Source: Streptomyces sp. CBMA156 (lineage in GTDB: Bacteria > Actinomycetota > Actinomycetes > Streptomycetales > Streptomycetaceae). Taken from it: DNA of 60,490 bases. The stretch lies in assembly GCF_014596515.1 (NCBI RefSeq), contig NZ_MSJQ01000379.1, positions 1 to 60,490 on the forward strand, given 5' to 3'. Positions within the stretch are counted from its first letter, which is position 1. Every line of letters starts with the position of its first letter. The notes beneath the pieces were generated by a model that saw only the letters and a list, made by a program, of their open reading frames with translations, did no database searches and was not told the origin of the DNA. Positions 25,754-34,777 of this stretch are shown here, piece by piece. Both the position numbers and the translations under genes were made by a program.

Positions 25754-25770
25754 CAGGTAAGCCTTACCTG
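25754..25770. promoter_or_regulatory. Iron-box-like palindrome (DmdR/IdeR type) upstream of sufR and the ABC gene
   Basis: Perfect palindrome CAGGTAAG-C-CTTACCTG. It matches 12 of 15 core positions of the actinobacterial iron box AGGTTAGGCTAACCT. It is 82 nt from the sufR start and 66 nt from the ABC gene start, so it could act on either. Confidence 0.5.
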
Positions 25771-25822
25771 GCCTGCGGAAACGATCACCGAGCCGCCGTA
25801 CGGCCCACCTGTCGGGCCCTCT

Positions 25823-25835
25823 TAGACTCGCCGGT

Positions 25836-25836
<1 letters not shown>
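25823..25836 (+). promoter_or_regulatory. -10 element placed for a leaderless ABC transporter mRNA
   Basis: TAGACT at 25823-25828 is followed by 7 nt and then the ATG. No ribosome site exists before the ATG, so transcription probably begins at the start codon. No good -35 was seen. Confidence 0.4.
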
Positions 25837-26758
<922 letters not shown>

Positions 26759-26762
<4 letters not shown>

Positions 26763-27559
26763 GCGAACGAAGCGAGGTGACGGTGGGCACCGTGGCCACC
26801 GACCACTCCCCCAGGCCCGGCGCGGCGCCGATCGGCCGGATGCTGCTCGCCCAGACCGCGTTCGAGACCCGGATGCTGCTGCGCAACGGCGAGCAACTGC
26901 TGCTCACCGTGGTCATCCCGACCGTGCTGCTGGTGCTGTTCTCCGCCGTGGACGTCGTCGCGGTCGAGGGACCCGGCAAGCGGGTGGATTTCCTGGCCCC
27001 CGGCCTGCTCGCGCTGGCCGTGATGTCCACCGCCTTCACCGGCCAGGCCATCGCCACCGGCTTCGAGCGCCGCTACGGCGTGCTGAAGCGGCTCGGCGCC
27101 AGTCCGTTGCCGCGCTGGGCGCTGCTGACCGCGAAGACCGGCTGCGTCCTGGTGACGGAGGCGCTGCAGGTCGCGCTGCTGACGGTGATCGCGCTGGCGC
27201 TCGGCTGGTCCCCCCAGGGCAGCCTCGTGACGGTGGTCGCGCTGCTGGTGCTCGGCACCGCCGCCTTCTCCGGGCTCGGCCTGCTGATGGCCGGCACCCT
27301 GAAGGCCGAGGCCACCCTGGCCGCCGCCAACCTGGTGTTCGTCCTGCTCCTGCTGGCCGGCGGGGTGGTCGTGCCGCTGGGCAAGTTCCCCTCCGCGGTG
27401 CGGTCGGTGCTGGAGCTGCTGCCGATCTCGGCGCTCTCGGACGGTCTGCGCTCGGTGCTCCAGGCCGGCGCCGGGGTGCCCTGGTCGGACCTCGGCATCC
27501 TGGCCGGCTGGTCGGTGCTCGGCCTGGCCGCGGCCGCCCGCTTCTTCCGCTGGGAGTAG
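26759..27559 (+). CDS. ABC-2 type transporter permease
   Basis: A 266-aa membrane protein with six predicted helices: LLLTVVIPTVLLVLFSAV, LLALAVMSTAFTGQAIA, ALQVALLTVIALALGW, LVTVVALLVLGTAAFSGLGL, NLVFVLLLLAGGVVVPLG, and a last one near LGILAGWSVLGLAAAARFF. The GTG start overlaps the ATPase stop by 4 nt. Together they form a homodimeric exporter of the DrrAB class. In related genomes this pair sits between suf and ctaA, as here. Confidence 0.88.
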
Positions 27560-27575
27560 CCCGCCGCCGCGACGC

Positions 27576-27613
27576 GCGACGCCCCCCGGCCGGATGCGGC
27601 CGGGGGGCGTCGC
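27576..27613. terminator. Bidirectional terminator
   Basis: Perfect 17-bp stem (27576-27592 with 27597-27613) and GATG loop, between the ABC permease on plus and the LAxTG gene on minus. Confidence 0.85.
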
Positions 27614-27635
27614 CGTGCGTACGGCTGACGTGGCG

Positions 27636-28337
27636 TCAGCTCTCGCTGCCGCCGCGGCGCTTGCGGGCCAGCAGGACGAGCGCGCCGCCGACCAGCAGCA
27701 CGCCGCCGCCGGCCGCCGCGATCATCGGGGTGGCGTCGCTGCTACCGGTCTGGGCGAGCGCAGGCGCGCTGCCGGAAGGCGTCGGGGTGGGGGTGGGGGT
27801 CTTGCTCGGGGTCGGGGTGGCCGACGGGGTGACGGTCGGCGTCACGGTGGGCGTCGGCGTGGGCGTCGGGGTCTTCGTCGGCGTCAAGGTCGGCGTCGGC
27901 GTGGGGGTGGGGGTGGGCGTCGGGGTCGGGGTCGGCGTGGGGGTGGGGGTCGGAGTCGGTGTGTGGCACGGCTCGATGGTCTTGGTCTCGTTGATGTTCC
28001 AGCCCTTCTCGTTCGGGTTCTCCGTGGTGGTGACCACCAGGTTCGCCTTGATCGGGGCGTTGTGGTCCTTCACCGGGAAGGAGCCGTGGAACTCCGCGGG
28101 GAAGGCCTTGGCGTCCAGGACCTTCTCGCCGTCGATGACGAGGCTGACGGTGTTCTTCACGTCGGCCTTGGGGCTGTAGTTGATCAGATCGATCACGATC
28201 TTGTCACAGGTCACCGACCAACTCGGCACGTGTGCCGAAGCGTTGGTGACCAGTGCCAGAGGCAGTAGAAAACCGGCCGCAGCCGTTCCGGCAAGTGCCG
28301 TCGCGCCGATCGCGAAGTGCCGCTGCTGTCGTGCCAT
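27636..28337 (-). CDS. LAxTG sortase-anchored surface protein with Pro-Thr stalk
   Basis: A 233-aa wall protein. The signal peptide is at 1-34 (FAIGATALAGTAAAGFLLPLALV; cleavage near ASA). A ~85-residue folded head follows, with one Cys near each end (VTCDK and EPCHTP), likely a disulfide. About 60 residues of Pro-Thr repeats form the stalk. The end is LAQTG, a hydrophobic helix and KRRGG, the class E sortase pattern of streptomycetes. The head matches no domain I know. ATG at 28337 has GAGGGGAAC upstream. No sortase gene is in the window. Confidence 0.85.
   Translation of the reverse strand: MARQQRHFAIGATALAGTAAAGFLLPLALVTNASAHVPSWSVTCDKIVIDLINYSPKADVKNTVSLVIDGEKVLDAKAFPAEFHGSFPVKDHNAPIKANLVVTTTENPNEKGWNINETKTIEPCHTPTPTPTPTPTPTPTPTPTPTPTPTLTPTKTPTPTPTPTVTPTVTPSATPTPSKTPTPTPTPSGSAPALAQTGSSDATPMIAAAGGGVLLVGGALVLLARKRRGGSES
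27782..27963. repeat. Pro-Thr codon repeats in the LAxTG gene
   Basis: About 30 near-identical 6-nt units (GTCGGG/GTGGGG on plus; ACCCCG/ACCCCC on the coding strand), interrupted by a few Lys, Leu, Val and Ser codons. It codes the wall-spanning stalk and is a likely site of length variation. Confidence 0.8.
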
Positions 28338-28699
28338 TACCTTGTTCCCCTCCGAACGGTCTTGTGCAGCAGGCGTGTTGAGTGGTTCGCGGTGGCCCGC
28401 TACGACTGTCCGGGGGACTCTACCGGCACTCCCGCACCCCGCCACACCCCGCCGTACGACCGGATATCGACTTTCCGTCCGTCTTCCTATGTGCATGACC
28501 AGCCCATCACAGCCGCCACCTCGCAGAACGCGAATTCGGCAAACCTGACTGAACTTCGTCACCTTCAAGACGAACGGCGCCCCCGGTGATCAGGTTCAAT
28601 CACCAAGAGCGCCGCTTCGGTCAACCGACGAACATCCGGGCCATTCCGACCTTTCCGGCGGCCCGGCCCTTCCGTGCCGTCACCGCCGGTTCAGGGCCT
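28338..28699. promoter_or_regulatory. 362-nt intergenic region between the two LAxTG genes
   Basis: No protein-coding sequence is supported. Base composition is more AT-rich than the flanks, and it should hold the promoter of the 27636-28337 gene and the 3' end of the 28700-30028 transcript. The only dyad seen is GGTGAT/ATCACC at 28586-28605. No strong terminator was found. Confidence 0.3.
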
Positions 28700-30028
28700 T
28701 CAGGCCCGCTTGGCCGCCTTGCGTCGCGCGGCCACCACGATCCCGCCGCCGGCCGCGAGCACGACCGCGCCGCCGATCGCCAGCGGCAGCACCGGGCCGG
28801 AGCCGGTGTGCGCCAGGTTGCCACCCGCGTCCGGCGAGGCGGACGGGCTGCCCGCGGCCGCCGGAGCGCTCGTCGAGGCGCCGGCCGACGGACTCGCCGA
28901 ACCGCTCGCGCTGGGCTTGGCACTGCCCGTCGGGGCAGCGGACGGGCTGCCCGAGGGGCTCGCCGAACCGCTCGGGGCGGTCGAGCCGCTCGGCGTGGCC
29001 GACGGCGAACCGCTCGGCACGGTCGGCGGCACGGTCGCCGGCACCGTCGGCGGCACGGACGGCGTCGGGACGGTGCCGGGCAGGCAGCCGGTGAACGGGT
29101 AGTGGTGCGTCTCCGCACCACCCTTGCCGGTCAGCGAGGCCGCGATCACCGAGCCGTTGACCGGGCCGCCGCTGCCGAGGTCGAAGGCGGCGTTCGGCGC
29201 GAGCACGGTACCGGCCCAGGCGGCCTGGCTGTTCTTGACCACCTTGGTGGCGGTCGGGAAGTTCCAGAGCAGCTTGGACCGGATCGCCCCGCCCTGGGCA
29301 CTCTGGAGCTTGTCGTCCAGCACGAAGGCCTTCTTGCCCTCGTCCCACAGGTGGAAGCCGGTGGTCCCGGCCGCCGCCATGTCGTACGAGCCGCCGGTCA
29401 CGTTGACCACGGTCACCGAGCCGGCCGGCACCTTGAGGAAGACGTCCTTGGCGCCCTGGAGCTTCGCCGCGTCGACGGTGAAGCTGTTGTACTTCGCGTC
29501 CCCGCCAGTGAGCGTCAGCTTGGCGCCCTCCGCCTGGACGGTGGCGCCGGAGGTCTGCGCCACGGCGGCCAGCGAGGTGGACGCGGCGCGCAGCTTGGCG
29601 AACTCGGCCTTGAAGTCGATCGGCGAGGGGCCCTGGGCGACGGTGCCCTGGTGGGCCTGGGCCACCGCGCCGTCGGCCTTGGCGCCGAAGACGCCGTTGC
29701 CCTTCATCACCTGGGTGTTGTGACCGGTGATCTTTCCGGCCACGACCAGGGCGTTCTTGCCGGGCAGAGCGTCGACCTGGGCTGCGGTGAGCTCCTGGCC
29801 GACCGAGAAGCCGCCGGTGAAGTCGGCGTTGCCGCCGACCGCGACCGCGCCCTCGGCGTCGGGGGTGTGGGTGTCGTCGCCCTCGATGAACTCACCGTAG
29901 AGGTTGGCGACCCCGAGGCCACGGCATTCCTGGGCGGGGTCGGCGGCGTGGGCGGCCGGGGCGATCAGACCGGCCAGTGCGAGTGAGCCACCGACGGCGA
30001 GCGCGGCGGCGGAAATGGGTATGCGCAT
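28700..30028 (-). CDS. Choice-of-anchor A family surface protein with LAxTG anchor
   Basis: A 442-aa wall protein. Signal peptide 1-28 (cleaved after AHAA). The head (about 30-315) is the choice-of-anchor A / collagen-binding-A domain: NLYGEFIEGDDTHTPDAEGA, VAVGGNADFTGGFSVG, and the closing WAGTVLAPNAAFDLGSGGPV, NGSVIAASL. Then a Ser/Pro/Ala stalk (about 330-405), LAHTG, a hydrophobic helix and RRKAAKRA. The ATG has GGAG 9 nt upstream. A DasR-box-like palindrome lies 95 nt upstream, hinting at control by amino-sugar or cell-wall state. Likely an adhesive or matrix protein. Confidence 0.85.
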   Translation of the reverse strand: MRIPISAAALAVGGSLALAGLIAPAAHAADPAQECRGLGVANLYGEFIEGDDTHTPDAEGAVAVGGNADFTGGFSVGQELTAAQVDALPGKNALVVAGKITGHNTQVMKGNGVFGAKADGAVAQAHQGTVAQGPSPIDFKAEFAKLRAASTSLAAVAQTSGATVQAEGAKLTLTGGDAKYNSFTVDAAKLQGAKDVFLKVPAGSVTVVNVTGGSYDMAAAGTTGFHLWDEGKKAFVLDDKLQSAQGGAIRSKLLWNFPTATKVVKNSQAAWAGTVLAPNAAFDLGSGGPVNGSVIAASLTGKGGAETHHYPFTGCLPGTVPTPSVPPTVPATVPPTVPSGSPSATPSGSTAPSGSASPSGSPSAAPTGSAKPSASGSASPSAGASTSAPAAAGSPSASPDAGGNLAHTGSGPVLPLAIGGAVVLAAGGGIVVAARRKAAKRA

Positions 30029-30122
30029 GTGCAGGATCTCCGCTTGACGTGCGGGAGGGGGGGTGGGGAGAGCGGTCCGAAAAAGGTATGGACCAAGTCG
30101 CACTCTTTCGGCCAAATGGGTG

Positions 30123-30138
30123 ATTGGTCAAGACCAAT
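30123..30138. promoter_or_regulatory. DasR-responsive-element-like palindrome
   Basis: Perfect palindromic arms ATTGGTC-AA-GACCAAT. It agrees with 13 of 16 positions of the DasR (GntR family) site ACTGGTCTAGACCAGT. It is 95 nt upstream of the choice-of-anchor A gene and 138 nt upstream of ctaA on the other strand. Confidence 0.5.
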
Positions 30139-30262
30139 TCACTCCTTGACCGAAGCACCCCGTTTTGTCCGCGTGTCACTCCCCCGCGTGTCGCCCGCCA
30201 CCGGTTCCGCACCGCCCCGCCGTGCCCCCGCGCCCCGCCCCAAGATCGCCTGTAAGGCCGCC

Positions 30263-30276
30263 TACGATTGACCCCG
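30263..30276 (+). promoter_or_regulatory. -10 element placed for a leaderless ctaA mRNA
   Basis: TACGAT at 30263-30268 lies 7 nt before the GTG start of ctaA, and no ribosome site is present. This is the same arrangement as at 25823. Confidence 0.4.
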
Positions 30277-31247
30277 TGCCTAACCCCTTCTCCTGGCTCG
30301 CCGAGCGCTGGCAGCCCTCCGCCGCGATGGTCCGACGCGCCGCGCTCGCCGCGCTGGTGATGAGCGTGGTGATCGTCGTCACCGGCGGCGCCGTCCGGCT
30401 CACCGCCTCCGGCCTCGGCTGTACGACGTGGCCCCGCTGCACCGACGACAGCCTGACGCCCACCGCCGAGATGGGCTTCCACGGCGTCGTCGAGTTCACC
30501 AACCGGATGCTCACCTACGTGCTGAGCGCCGCCGTCGGCTGGGCGATCCTGGCCGCCCGCTGCCACCGGCCCTGGCGGCACAGCCTGACGAAGCTCGGCT
30601 GGGCGCAGTTCTGGCTGGTGATGAGCAACGCCGTACTCGGCGGCATCACCGTGCTGACCGGCCTCAACCCGTACACCGTGGCGCTGCACATGATCGCCGC
30701 GATGGCCCTGGTCTGGGTAGCGCTGCTGACGTGGGAGCGGTCCAAGGAGGGCGACGGCCCGGCCACGCTCGCGGTCGCCCCGCCGATCCAGCGGCTCTCG
30801 TACGTCCTGGTCACCGTGATCGGCCTGCTCGTCGCGGCCGGCACCCTGGTGACCGGCGCCGGCCACCACCCCGGCACGCCCAAGGACAACAAGATCGTCC
30901 CGCGGATCCCGATCGACTACGACCGCCTGGCCCAGTTCCACGCCGACCTCGCCTTCGTCGCGGTCGGCCTGGCCATCGCGGTGATCTTCGTCTTCGCCGC
31001 GGTGAAGGCCCCGCCGGCCGCCCGGGCCAGGGCCAGGGAACTGCTCGCCGTCCTGCTGCTGCAGGGCGTGCTCGGCTTCATCCAGTACTTCACCGACGCC
31101 CCCGAGCTCATGGTCGGCCTGCACATGCTGCTCGCCGCACTCACCTGGATCGCCGTCCTGCGCATCCCGCTCGCCCTGCGCACCCGCGAGGCCGAAGAGA
31201 CCCCCGAGCAGTTGCCGGCGCAGACCCCGCAGGCTGCCACCGTCTGA
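30276..31247 (+). CDS. ctaA: Heme A synthase (CtaA/COX15)
   Basis: A 323-aa integral membrane enzyme that oxidises the C8 methyl of heme O to give heme A for cytochrome aa3. Eight membrane helices are predicted. The four heme-ligand histidines are present: HGVVEFTNRM, ALHMIAAM, QFHADLAF and GLHMLLAAL. An external Cys pair is in GLGCTTWPRC. GTG 30276 is the first in-frame start after a stop-free Pro-rich stretch and sits 7 nt after a -10 element. Its partner ctaB is at 37217-38158, separated by the accessory island. Confidence 0.92.
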   Translation: MPNPFSWLAERWQPSAAMVRRAALAALVMSVVIVVTGGAVRLTASGLGCTTWPRCTDDSLTPTAEMGFHGVVEFTNRMLTYVLSAAVGWAILAARCHRPWRHSLTKLGWAQFWLVMSNAVLGGITVLTGLNPYTVALHMIAAMALVWVALLTWERSKEGDGPATLAVAPPIQRLSYVLVTVIGLLVAAGTLVTGAGHHPGTPKDNKIVPRIPIDYDRLAQFHADLAFVAVGLAIAVIFVFAAVKAPPAARARARELLAVLLLQGVLGFIQYFTDAPELMVGLHMLLAALTWIAVLRIPLALRTREAEETPEQLPAQTPQAATV

Positions 31248-31252
31248 GCGTC

Positions 31253-31290
31253 GCCGGAGGCCCCCATCCCCCGGGATGGGGGCCTCCGGC
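31253..31290 (+). terminator. ctaA terminator
   Basis: Perfect 18-bp stem (31253-31270 with 31273-31290), five nt after the ctaA stop. Confidence 0.85.
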
Positions 31291-31293
31291 ATG

Positions 31294-31450
31294 TCACAGC
31301 AGGCGTCGGCCGCCGTCGTGTTTCCGGATGCCCGGCGCCGCGTCGTCCCGAAGCGCATCCAGGACACGGATCGCTTGAATCTCGGACACCTTGGCCGACG
31401 TGAGCCGGCCGACCTCCAGCGACTCGTCCGATAGCCGCTCTGCCCCCTTC
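31294..31450 (-). pseudogene. C-terminal remnant of a NUDIX hydrolase gene
   Basis: Reading leftward, the frame ends with LSDESLEVGRLTSAKVSEIQ, then AIRVLDALRDDAAPGIRKHD and a TGA stop. This matches the last ~48 residues of the intact NUDIX protein at 32388-32813 (LSDESVEVAWLTPDEV, VRVLDALQDGTAPGIRTHDG). The Nudix box and N terminus are missing. It begins four nt after the ctaA terminator, so it marks the left edge of the accessory island and of the older duplicated module. Confidence 0.85.
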
Positions 31451-31463
31451 ACTGCCCCTGGCG

Positions 31464-31976
31464 TCACCAGGCCTCCGATCCGTCACGCAGATACCGTGCT
31501 CGGCCGTCTGCGATTGCCCTGACAGCTGCGTCCAGCCGGTTCCGCTGGCGAAGCCGCAGTCGGTTGGCGGCCTCCGATACGGGGAGGAAGACTGCCTCGG
31601 ACAGTTCGTCGTCGTGTGGGCGAACCCTCGCGGCCCGAGCGGGTGAGAGGGTGCCCGCGTCGAAGATGAACGCGATCTGGTCGTCCCAGGGACCGTGCGG
31701 CGCAACCCAGTCCACCACCAGCAGGCGATGGATCCTGATCTCCAGGCCCAGTTCCTCGCGCAGTTCCTGCACTGCGGCCTCGTCCGGTGGCTCGTTGGCC
31801 TCAGCCATCCCGCCGGGGAGGTCCCAGCCCTCCTTGTAGGTAGGGTTGACGGTCAGGATGCGACCGGCCCGGTCGCGCAGGATCACGTCCGCTGAGACAC
31901 GCTTACGGGCCTGCCTGGCATTGCCCTCGGCAAGGTGGGCGTTCCAGGCTTCGGTATCGGTGGAAACGGGCCTCAC
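31464..31976 (-). CDS. NUDIX hydrolase
   Basis: A 170-aa NUDIX protein (about 25% longer than the minimal fold). The box is GGMAEANEPPDEAAVQELRE then ELGL, with Gln replacing the first Arg of REUxEE; the metal Glu residues remain. DLPGG before the box and the internal DWVAPHGPWDDQIAFIFDAG are typical of the large uncharacterised streptomycete NUDIX group. GTG 31976 is chosen because GGGGAGG lies 6 nt upstream. It occupies the space between two decayed ends of the duplicated module and is not a close paralogue of the neighbour at 32388. Confidence 0.82.
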   Translation of the reverse strand: MRPVSTDTEAWNAHLAEGNARQARKRVSADVILRDRAGRILTVNPTYKEGWDLPGGMAEANEPPDEAAVQELREELGLEIRIHRLLVVDWVAPHGPWDDQIAFIFDAGTLSPARAARVRPHDDELSEAVFLPVSEAANRLRLRQRNRLDAAVRAIADGRARYLRDGSEAW

Positions 31977-32106
31977 GTTGAACCTCCCCGAGGCAACGGG
32001 ACGATGCCGGCTGGCAAGAGCTGCCGCGCTCTGCACGTCTCATCGAATCGTGCCAGGTACTCACCGACAGGCCGTAGTCGCGGTGCCTTCCGAGGAATTC
32101 ACGGAG

Positions 32107-32212
32107 GGCATCCAGCTCGGCTCACCCACGGCCACTGGGGCGTCACGCTCCTCCCGTTCAGGAAGATCGTCCATGCCGACCTGACGACGCCCGCACCGAT
32201 CAAGCCCTCCCC
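32107..32212 (+). pseudogene. C-terminal remnant of a HATPase (anti-sigma-factor-like) gene
   Basis: The plus strand reads LTHGHWGVTLLPFRKIVHAD then LTTPAPIKPSP, matching the last ~33 residues of the intact HATPase at 34778-35254 (LTRGRWGVTLLPFGKVVHAD). The stop codon is lost (TGA became AGA), and the ATP-binding motifs are absent. Immediately downstream (from 32238) are the last codons, stop and terminator region that follow the 187-aa gene in the intact copy. Confidence 0.85.
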
Positions 32213-32273
32213 CAGAACCCTTCCCGTCCGCCAAGCAGGCCCGCCTGATCCACGGATCGGCACAGCACGGATC

Positions 32274-32308
32274 GCCGCTGGGCCCGCCGGGTCGGCGGGC
32301 CCAGCGGC
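32274..32308 (+). terminator. Hairpin of the decayed module copy
   Basis: Perfect 16-bp stem (32274-32289 with 32293-32308) and GGT loop. The homologous hairpin is at 35996-36030. One base pair differs as U-A here and C-G there, a compensatory change that preserves pairing. Confidence 0.7.
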
Positions 32309-32387
32309 CAAGTCGCGCAAACCCCCTGCCCGCACACGCCGACGCCCCCTTGAACCCAAGATCACGATGGGGGCCTTCGCCGTTTTG

Positions 32388-32813
32388 TCACAACAACTGT
32401 CGCCCGTCGTGCGTCCGGATGCCCGGTGCCGTGCCATCCTGTAGCGCGTCCAGGACCCGTACGGCATAGACCTCGCCCATGCGCCCGGAGACCTCGTCCG
32501 GGGTGAGCCAGGCGACTTCGACCGACTCGTCCGAGAGCCGCTCCGCCCCACCCTCCGGTCGGCAGCGGAGGACGAGGGCGACGACCCCTCGGCTCACGTT
32601 CTTGTAGACACCGGTCAGCCGCTCCACGCCGACGTTGATGCCGGTCTCCTCGTAGACCTCGCGGCGCACGCCGTCCTCGACGGTTTCGTCCAGCTCCAGC
32701 ACTCCACCCGGAGGCTCCCAGGTCCCGTTGTCAGCCCGGCGAATCGCCAGCACCCGGCCGTCCTCGCGTACCACCACCCCCGCGACGGACACCGAGTGGA
32801 GCGGCAGCGGCAT
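32388..32813 (-). CDS. NUDIX hydrolase
   Basis: A 141-aa NUDIX protein with a fully canonical box: GGVLELDETVEDGVRREVYE then ETGI. The N terminus HSVSVAGVVVREDGRVLAIR is the usual first strand. The ATG at 32813 is chosen because GGAGG lies 5 nt upstream; an extension of 14 residues is possible but has no site. It follows the flavoprotein gene by 38 nt and is probably co-transcribed with it. Its C terminus is duplicated as a remnant at 31294-31450. The substrate is unknown; the flavoprotein partner suggests a nucleotide- or CoA-linked metabolite. Confidence 0.88.
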   Translation of the reverse strand: MPLPLHSVSVAGVVVREDGRVLAIRRADNGTWEPPGGVLELDETVEDGVRREVYEETGINVGVERLTGVYKNVSRGVVALVLRCRPEGGAERLSDESVEVAWLTPDEVSGRMGEVYAVRVLDALQDGTAPGIRTHDGRQLL

Positions 32814-32851
32814 CCCCACCTCCCGTGGATCTCGCCTCCCGGTATCGCCGG

Positions 32852-33406
32852 TCATGTGGCCGGCCTTGAACGGCTGCCGAGGGTGGGACGAAGCACGTCC
32901 AGGACATGGGTCCAGTTGTACTCGTCGCGTGCTCCGCCGGACTTGGGCCGGTGGGGAACGGAGTCACCGAACAGGACGCCCATCGAGCGCAGTCGGGCCA
33001 GGCTCTCCGAATAGGCCGGGTGGGCCGCCAGGGCGGAGTTGACATAGGGCTGGACGACGACGGGAATGCCCAGCCCGTACGCCTCGCAGAGGATGCCCAA
33101 CGCCAGCGTGTCAGCGATTCCGAGGGCCCACTTGTTGATGGTGTTGAAGGTGGCGGAGACGACCGCGACGGCATCGGCCTCCGGCAGCGGCCGGGAACTA
33201 CCGGGCGCACGCCAGGCCGAGCGGATTGGATAGCCGGTATGAGCCTCGATGGCTTCTTGATCCAGGAAACCGAGTGCGTTGGGAGTGGCGATCACCCCGA
33301 CCTTCCATCCCTCCGCGTGGGCGGCAGTGATCAGTTCGCTCACGCCGTCAGCGATTCCCGAGGCACAGACGATGACGTAGAGGAACGGATCATGATGCCC
33401 GGTCAA
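32852..33406 (-). CDS. Flavoprotein of the HFCD family (PPC-decarboxylase-like)
   Basis: A 184-aa homo-oligomeric flavin-containing Cys decarboxylase fold. Family marks: VIVCASGIADGV, VIATPNALGFLD, and the substrate/FMN segment VVSATFNTINKWALGIADTL (the PASANT-like motif). It ends before a typical CoaB part, so it is a stand-alone HFCD domain. The start is inferred as TTG 33406, with AGGAG 7 nt upstream; longer starts would run into the divergent regulator promoter. It is divergent from the XRE/TPR regulator and followed by the NUDIX gene. The reaction is unknown. Confidence 0.82.
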   Translation of the reverse strand: MTGHHDPFLYVIVCASGIADGVSELITAAHAEGWKVGVIATPNALGFLDQEAIEAHTGYPIRSAWRAPGSSRPLPEADAVAVVSATFNTINKWALGIADTLALGILCEAYGLGIPVVVQPYVNSALAAHPAYSESLARLRSMGVLFGDSVPHRPKSGGARDEYNWTHVLDVLRPTLGSRSRPAT

Positions 33407-33488
33407 ACCTGAACTCCTGTTCCAAGGAACGCATCCCGCCACCTTCGGCGAGTATCGTCCCGTTGGCTGCTACGAACGGAGTACCAGT

Positions 33489-34673
33489 ATGCCCAGGCAC
33501 TTCTCCGAACACACGGGCGAGCGCATCGCCCAGTACCGCAAGCTCCGCCATCTGACCCAGCGGGAACTCGCCGGTCGCGCCCACATCTCCTACAGCATGC
33601 TGACCAAGGTCGAACAGGGGGCCAAGCCCGCCACACCCAGCGTGATCGCCGCTGTCGCCCGGGCTCTGTTCGTCCAGACCGTCGACCTCACGGGCCAGCC
33701 GTACATGACCGAGTTACAGCAGGACGAACTCGACGTGCTGATCCAGCCGATCCGCGAAGCACTCGATCTGTACGACCTCGGCGTCGATCCCGAGATCGTC
33801 CCCCGCTCGACGGACGAACTGCACTCCGAATCGGAGCAGTTGTGCGCCCGGATTCGCGAGACCCGCATCAAGGACGCCGCCCGGGTCCTTCCGGCTCTGA
33901 TGATCGAAGCCACAACGGCCGCACACATGGCGCCCTCCGAGAAGGCGTGGCAGGTGCTGGCGAGCACATGCCGCACGGCCTATGACATCACCGCGAAGTT
34001 GGGCTACAGCGATCTCTGCGTCGTGGCTCTGGACCGCATGGCATGGGCGGCCGAGCGCGCATCCGACCCGGTGGTCGCCGGAGTTCGCCAGTATCTGCGA
34101 TCGCTGGTCTACCTTCGAGCAGGCCAGTACGACATCGGGAAGCGACTCGTCGGGGTCGGCATGGGCGCCCTCGAACAAGCCGACAACAGCCGGATCCGGG
34201 ACGTGGCGGTGGGGCAACTGCATCTCGGTGCAGCCATGTTGGCCGCACGATCCGGGGAGGGCGACGCGGCAGCCGAGCACATCGCGGCCGCGGCACGGAT
34301 CGCAGATGTCACCGGCGAGGCCATGCAGGTGCACTGGCTGTCGTTCGGCCCGACAAACGTCGCCGTGCACCAGGTAGCGACCCTGGCAGAGCAGTACCGG
34401 TATGCGGAAGCCGTCCGAGCCGCCGACCAGGTCCGGATCCCCGCAGAGTGGCCCGCCTCGCGCGCCTCGGCACACATCGCAGAGGTAGCGCGGGCGCAGT
34501 TGTGGATCGGGCGCTCGGAGGCATCACTGAAGTCGCTGCAGCGCGCGAGGGAGTTGGCGCCACAACAGATGCGCTACCACCCGATGGTGCGCGAGACAGT
34601 CGCCGGGCTCGTCTCGGCTCGCCGCTCGATGCCGGACACCCTCACGAACATGGCGCACTGGGCGGGAATCTAA
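33489..34673 (+). CDS. XRE-family regulator with C-terminal TPR-like helical repeats
   Basis: A 394-aa regulator. The XRE helix-turn-helix lies at about 10-65 (IAQYRKLRHLTQRELAGRAH, then SYSMLTKVEQGAKPATPSVI). The rest is helical, with TPR-like units (AWAAERASDPVVAGVRQYLR, AAAEHIAAAARIADVTGEAM, SLKSLQRARELAPQQMRYHP). Such streptomycete regulators sit next to small effector genes and respond to peptides or metabolites. GGAG lies 8 nt before the ATG. Only 82 nt separate it from the flavoprotein start, so they share a divergent control region. Confidence 0.88.
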   Translation: MPRHFSEHTGERIAQYRKLRHLTQRELAGRAHISYSMLTKVEQGAKPATPSVIAAVARALFVQTVDLTGQPYMTELQQDELDVLIQPIREALDLYDLGVDPEIVPRSTDELHSESEQLCARIRETRIKDAARVLPALMIEATTAAHMAPSEKAWQVLASTCRTAYDITAKLGYSDLCVVALDRMAWAAERASDPVVAGVRQYLRSLVYLRAGQYDIGKRLVGVGMGALEQADNSRIRDVAVGQLHLGAAMLAARSGEGDAAAEHIAAAARIADVTGEAMQVHWLSFGPTNVAVHQVATLAEQYRYAEAVRAADQVRIPAEWPASRASAHIAEVARAQLWIGRSEASLKSLQRARELAPQQMRYHPMVRETVAGLVSARRSMPDTLTNMAHWAGI

Positions 34674-34777
34674 TCATCACTCCATGGAGCCGCACTATCA
34701 CCAGTGAGTGATACTCCACCCCTTCTCCCATGGCGATGCTCTCCATAACGAGTCCGTCACGCCCAGGAGAAGCACTG

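Noticed and set aside
27782..27963. Regular short repeats that might suggest a CRISPR array.
   Set aside because: Units are 6 nt, have no spacers, and encode the in-frame Pro-Thr stalk of a wall protein.
28380..28620. Short plus-strand open frames between the two LAxTG genes.
   Set aside because: Codon use is unlike real genes here, no ribosome sites, and no recognisable protein.
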